64,000 bases of DNA from Candidatus Acidiferrales bacterium (lineage in GTDB: Bacteria; Bacteroidota; Ignavibacteria; Kryptoniales; JAKASW01), in assembly GCA_035515795.1 (NCBI GenBank), contig DATJAY010000003.1, positions 1 to 64,000 of the forward strand, written 5' to 3'. Below the pieces are notes generated by a model. That model did no database searches and had not been told where the DNA came from. It saw nothing but the letters and a program-made list of their open reading frames with translations. Positions 60,654-64,000 of the stretch are shown one piece after another. How positions within the stretch are numbered: the stretch's first letter is position 1; every line of letters begins with the position of its first letter. The position numbers and the translations under genes are program-made.

Positions 60654-61704
60654 AGTAAACGATAAGAAGAAAGAGTTTCTCGCAGACAGTTATCCCATGT
60701 CGATTGGCGAGATTATGAACATGTACAAAGATGGAGAACTGATTATCAATCCAGACTTTCAAAGGTTCTTCAGGTGGAGCGTCACTCAACAGACTAAGTT
60801 CATCGAGTCGATCTTATTGGGCATACCTATTCCTCCTATTTTCGTGTATCAAAACGAGAAGGGGAAATGGGAACTCGTTGATGGCCTACAGCGAGTTTCG
60901 ACAATCCTCAATTTTGCTGGTATACTAAAAGACGAAGATAAGTCGAGAAGAACTAGATCTTCTACGAAACTAGAACAGACAGAAATGATTCCAAGTTTGA
61001 AAGGAATTACTTGGAAGAAGTTGCCTGTTGAACCCCTTCAGTTGGAATTCAAGAGAACAAAATTGAAGATAGAAATAATTAAGTCGGGTTCTCACAAGGA
61101 CGCTAAGTTCGAGGTTTTTCAACGACTCAACACGGGAGGTTCACTACTTTCGGCCCAAGAATTTCGGAATTGTCTTCTGGTAATGCTCGATAAATCCTTC
61201 TTGGATTGGTTAGAAACCTTGTCCCAGGATGATAATTTTCAAACATGCATTGATCTTTCGGATAAACTGATTGAGGAAAGATACGACATGGAGTTAGTTT
61301 TGCGTTTTTTTGTATTTCCCAAATACGAATTCAGTTACGCAGAAGTGAGCGATTTTCTAACCGAGTCAATGAAAAAAATTGTCGCTGATAGAGCATTTGA
61401 CAGAAACAGCGAGGCGGCAAGATTCAGAAGCACTTTTGCTTTATTAAAGGAACTGGATGGTGATACCATTTTCAAGAAGAACCATAGGGGAAAATTCTTG
61501 GAGTCATACTTTGAGGCTATAGCTATTGGGGTGGGGCAAAACATTGATAGATATATTCATCCAGATTGCAAAAGCATCTTGAAGAACAAAATCGATGAAA
61601 TAGAAACCGTTCCTGTATTTGCGGAAGGAAAGGGCTCCGGAACAAATACTAAACTTAGAGTGCCAAGGATCGTTCCTTTTGGCATTAGCTATTTTAACAT
61701 ATGA
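60622..61704 (+). CDS. DUF262 (GmrSD-N/ParB-like) protein inside the RM operon
   Basis: 360 residues from ATG 60622, with GAGG nine bases before; an upstream extension to 60574 is less likely. DUF262 landmarks: DFQRFFRWSVTQQTKFIESI, LLGIPIPPIFVYQNEKGKWE, LVDGLQRVSTILNF and FQRLNTGGSLLSAQEFRNC. The DGxQR motif is the NTP-hydrolysing or nuclease centre in GmrSD-like enzymes that cut modified DNA. The C-terminal DUF1524 nuclease of GmrSD is absent. Its start lies within the methyltransferase gene and its stop overlaps the HEPN gene start, so the four genes form one operon. Confidence 0.85.
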   Translation: MKLQEQKLVNEVNDKKKEFLADSYPMSIGEIMNMYKDGELIINPDFQRFFRWSVTQQTKFIESILLGIPIPPIFVYQNEKGKWELVDGLQRVSTILNFAGILKDEDKSRRTRSSTKLEQTEMIPSLKGITWKKLPVEPLQLEFKRTKLKIEIIKSGSHKDAKFEVFQRLNTGGSLLSAQEFRNCLLVMLDKSFLDWLETLSQDDNFQTCIDLSDKLIEERYDMELVLRFFVFPKYEFSYAEVSDFLTESMKKIVADRAFDRNSEAARFRSTFALLKELDGDTIFKKNHRGKFLESYFEAIAIGVGQNIDRYIHPDCKSILKNKIDEIETVPVFAEGKGSGTNTKLRVPRIVPFGISYFNI

Positions 61705-62348
61705 GCAAGAAGAATAGGACGCTGAATGAACTGAACGATAATCTGCAGGAAGAATATGCTTGGCGGATTAAAGAGCTTCATGACTTCAAGAGCGTCGTGG
61801 ATGCTTCCAGGAATGACAACACCAGAAACGCGTTGATTCGATCGGGAGTTGCATTACTTTATGCTCATTGGGAAGGTTTTGTGAAAAATGCTGCCCAAAA
61901 TTATTACACCTTTGTTTCGTTCAAAAGGTTGAAGCACAACGAACTCAAGGAGAATTTCATCGCAGTTTGTTTAAGGAAAAGTATACATGAACTTCTTGAA
62001 ACCAACAAGGTTGTCATGCAAACGAAAAGCGTAAAGTTTATCTTGAATGAATTGGGAAACCAAGCTCATTTTCCTTCACGCATCCCAATCGAGTCATTCA
62101 ATTTGACATACGAAGTCTTGTGTGAATACTGTACATTGCTAGGATTAGAGACGGAAAATTATGAATTGAAAAAATATTTTATAGATAAGAAACTCGTCGA
62201 GAATAGACACAAAATCGCTCATGGTAAATATTTTAACGTCGATTATTCTACTTTCAATGATATATATGAGACAACAATAGAACTCCTAGACGCAGTCAAG
62301 ATTGACATTGTAAATGCAGCTGCCCTAGAAAAGTACCGAAAGGTTTGA
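61701..62348 (+). CDS. MAE_28990/MAE_18760-like HEPN nuclease
   Basis: 215 residues; the ATG overlaps the stop of the DUF262 gene. SGVALLYAHWEGFVKNAAQN is typical of MAE-type HEPN proteins, and ENRHKIAHGKY gives the R169-x4-H174 catalytic pair. MAE HEPN genes commonly sit directly next to DUF262 genes; the pair may act as a toxin module or as a second line of defence if restriction fails. Cytosolic RNase (inferred). Confidence 0.85.
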   Translation: MSKKNRTLNELNDNLQEEYAWRIKELHDFKSVVDASRNDNTRNALIRSGVALLYAHWEGFVKNAAQNYYTFVSFKRLKHNELKENFIAVCLRKSIHELLETNKVVMQTKSVKFILNELGNQAHFPSRIPIESFNLTYEVLCEYCTLLGLETENYELKKYFIDKKLVENRHKIAHGKYFNVDYSTFNDIYETTIELLDAVKIDIVNAAALEKYRKV

Positions 62349-62351
62349 TAA

Positions 62352-62981
62352 GTGGCGAAGGAATGGGTTCTCAACAGCGCTACTAATCGTTTCCAACTCA
62401 ACTTCAAAAGAAATGTGGGGGCGGTCTCCGAAGCGATACGAAAGTGTGCGCCTAAAAATCTTGACGAGTGGAGAGAGTATTATTTCAAAAATATCCGAAC
62501 CAAAGAGCAAATAGAAGAGCTTGGCAGAAAACTCTATGTCAAGGTGACTGAAGTAATAGCTTCCGAAGTCGAGCAGGTAACCGAGGAAGACTGCATACAA
62601 TATCTCTTTCAACTGGTGATCGACCGGACGTACGATGGGTATACTACCGAGATTCGTACCGTGTATGGCCAATTAGAGAAAGAATTGGGAGTCAAGATTG
62701 AGCCTGCCCCAGACAAATGGGACAGGCTTTACAATGTCGATTTCTTCATCAAAGTTAGAGACAAGTACATTGGCCTCCAGATCAAACCTGCCAGCGGTGT
62801 TTCTCATATCCCGGAAATATTCAAAGAACGACACCAGCAGGCAGAAACCCACAAGAAGTTTACAGATGAGTATGGCGGTAAAGTTTTCTACGTTGTTTCA
62901 GTAAAAGAAGGCGGAACCAAAGTCATTGCGAACAAAGAAGTAATCGATGAGATTCGGGATGAAATAAAATGCTTGAGCTAA
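62352..62981 (+). CDS. MjaI-family restriction endonuclease
   Basis: 209 residues from GTG 62352. EWVLNSATNRFQLNFKRNVG, TEEDCIQYLFQLVIDRTYDG, EIRTVYGQLEKELGV and DKWDRLYNVDFFIKVRDKYI followed by GLQIKPAS match the MjaI family over its full length. Catalytic residues of the PD-(D/E)XK type: D130 and QIK at 143-145. MjaI cuts CTAG; the same specificity is likely but not proven. Last gene of the four-gene operon. Confidence 0.9.
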   Translation: MAKEWVLNSATNRFQLNFKRNVGAVSEAIRKCAPKNLDEWREYYFKNIRTKEQIEELGRKLYVKVTEVIASEVEQVTEEDCIQYLFQLVIDRTYDGYTTEIRTVYGQLEKELGVKIEPAPDKWDRLYNVDFFIKVRDKYIGLQIKPASGVSHIPEIFKERHQQAETHKKFTDEYGGKVFYVVSVKEGGTKVIANKEVIDEIRDEIKCLS

Positions 62982-63058
62982 TAAACGGACTTTTCTTCCC
63001 AGCCTCTGCTTCAATCCATAACTCCATCCACAACCTTCCGTATTTTCCCCTCTCCCTC

Positions 63059-63087
63059 TTGACATTCCTTTTATAGACCACTATATT
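63059..63087 (+). promoter_or_regulatory. Promoter before the terminal gene
   Basis: TTGACA - 17 bases - TATATT without the conserved TGGAACA spacer. A perfect hairpin TGCTCCATG / CATGGAGCA follows at 63096-63118. The stretch 63119-63420 has no clear gene; it ends in a small TGGCGC-CTT-GCGCCA hairpin near 63378. Confidence 0.55.
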
Positions 63088-63420
63088 TTCTAAGGTGCTC
63101 CATGATGTCCATGGAGCATAGGAAGGTGGTTCTAATATTAGGAAGGCTATGCGGAAGAAAACGCACTTACATACCCACTGTTTAATCCTATTCAAACGAT
63201 CGTTCTTTGATATTAAAATAACCATCAACGGGGGCAATAGATCGCGTCCCGAAACCTCCCGCCATGCAGGATACGCTTTTATTCCCCTTAATTCACGAGG
63301 CATCCACCGATTAAACGGGCATTTCGGTGCAGCCTTAGATTCATTCAACCTAAAAACAAGGAGGCCATAATGGCACACCTGGCGCCTTGCGCCATCCCGC
63401 ATTTCTTATACCATACATAA

Positions 63421-64000
63421 TTGAGCGGGACAACAAGTCAGGGACTGGCACAGGAACAGGGGGCACTTTCTGTTCTTGCCACTTCCAACCTCCAGAGCCT
63501 GGAGAAGCGCGGAGTCACTTCCGATTTCCTCGCGAAGTACAAGACGCTCGCCGGCAGCATGGAGACAACAGTAGCCGCTTCGGGCGGCAAAAGATCCGAG
63601 AAGATGCAGCTCTCGGCAAGCGAGCTCAACGCGAAGGACCAGCTCCTCGCAGACATCCGCCGCATACAGGGCGGCGCAAAGCGCGTCTTCGAGCAGGGCA
63701 AACCCCAGCTGAAGGAGTTCTTCGTCGGCGAATATTTCAACCATTCGACCGGGCTCCTTCTCAAGTGGTCGTCCGGCATCGAAAAGGCGTGGGACAAGTA
63801 CAAGAACAGCCTGCTATCGCAAGGCAACCTTGTCCAGGACGACCTCGATAGCATGGTCGCAAATGCCGCAGCGCTTCAGAGCGTCGACTCGACTCAGGAA
63901 AATGCGAAACACGTCGATGCACCGGAGGCAACTGCCGCCGCGTTGAAAGCGATGGCCGACGTCGAAGCCGCCGCAAACTTCATCTACGGCGCTGCAGAAG
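63421..64000 (+). CDS. GC-rich gene of unknown function, runs off the window
   Basis: In frame from TTG 63421 right after a TAA stop (63418-63420) to the edge (193 codons). It has QEQGALSVLATSNLQSLEKR, then GVTSDFLAKYKTLAGSMETT, RRIQGGAKRVFEQG and STGLLLKWSSGIEKAWDKYK. Helical, Ala/Lys/Glu rich, without signal peptide; similar proteins are known in FCB genomes without function. There is no ribosome binding site before TTG 63421, so the true start may be missing upstream or lie at ATG 63559. GC is clearly higher than in the preceding AT-rich intergenic DNA, so the 5' end may have been lost. Confidence 0.6.
   Translation, partial: MSGTTSQGLAQEQGALSVLATSNLQSLEKRGVTSDFLAKYKTLAGSMETTVAASGGKRSEKMQLSASELNAKDQLLADIRRIQGGAKRVFEQGKPQLKEFFVGEYFNHSTGLLLKWSSGIEKAWDKYKNSLLSQGNLVQDDLDSMVANAAALQSVDSTQENAKHVDAPEATAAALKAMADVEAAANFIYGAAE

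Noticed and set aside
63387-63851. 154-codon plus-strand frame and the overlapping minus-strand frames near the right edge
   Set aside because: They are shadows of the GC-rich frame that starts at 63421, which has the more protein-like composition and runs open to the edge.
1-64000. CRISPR array or cas genes
   Set aside because: No regularly spaced direct repeats with unique spacers and no Cas-like proteins were seen; the repeated sorting domains are protein-coding.

Overview
The window looks like a draft chromosome segment from the Bacteroidota/Chlorobiota superphylum, most like Ignavibacteria or Kapabacteria. At least nine secreted proteins end in a type IX secretion (T9SS, Por) type-A sorting domain built around NYPNPFNP and ending in a KKLLLLK-like tail. 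Ribosome binding sites are strong (AGGAG), and several promoters fit a TTGACA-17-TATATT pattern. The phylum is inferred from these family traits only; there is no rRNA in the window.

Region 1 (1-6774, minus strand): two large secreted T9SS proteins, a WNG-type beta-propeller protein cut by the window edge and a two-domain phospholipase-D-like protein.

Region 2 (7211-31956): a 24.7-kb mobile element inserted in the sorting-domain codons of a third T9SS gene. The 3' piece of that gene lies at 6962-7208 and the 5' piece at 31957-32946. Joining them at a TT core restores one 412-codon reading frame. The element ends carry 17-bp imperfect inverted arms, and the large serine recombinase (LSR1) at the right end has its last codon and stop supplied by the target gene. 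In the circular form the recombinase frame would run in phase into the tandem-HTH gene at the left end. The cargo is mostly defence-like: three HEPN-like proteins, a putAbiC-like membrane protein, a DUF2726 protein, a lone ParB-like protein, a SEFIR / membrane / DUF5615 operon, a 1264-residue nuclease-STAND-like protein with a HEPN neighbour, a second serine recombinase (LSR2) flanked by paralogous small proteins, a DUF1828 operon ending in a deoxyribosyltransferase/TIR-like gene, and an AbiEii/DUF6922 toxin-antitoxin pair. Two defence modules (about 14.68-17.85 kb and 17.85-23.03 kb) are bounded by copies of the 3' end of LSR2-type genes, as if they were cassettes exchanged at a site inside the recombinase 3' end.

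Region 3 (33.3-43.7 kb): a minus-strand operon for an outer-membrane porin-like protein, a cupredoxin-like protein and a class III cyclase. It is followed by a methyltransferase, a decayed lipoprotein gene, a small membrane protein, a lipoprotein, a large T9SS protein gene broken by an in-frame TAA, and an MBL-fold hydrolase.

Region 4 (43.9-59.1 kb): secreted polysaccharide-active and adhesin-like T9SS proteins (GH144-like, GH12, CBM9-like, YCF48-like), a GAF-SpoIIE phosphatase, a methyltransferase and an outer-membrane protein. A family of near-identical promoters with a conserved spacer recurs here, five of them followed by a conserved, foldable GC-rich leader that I do not recognise.

Region 5 (59.3-63.0 kb): an MjaI-type restriction-modification operon in which a DUF262 gene and a HEPN nuclease gene sit between the methyltransferase (fused to an SNase-like domain) and the endonuclease. 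The window ends in a GC-rich gene of unknown function.
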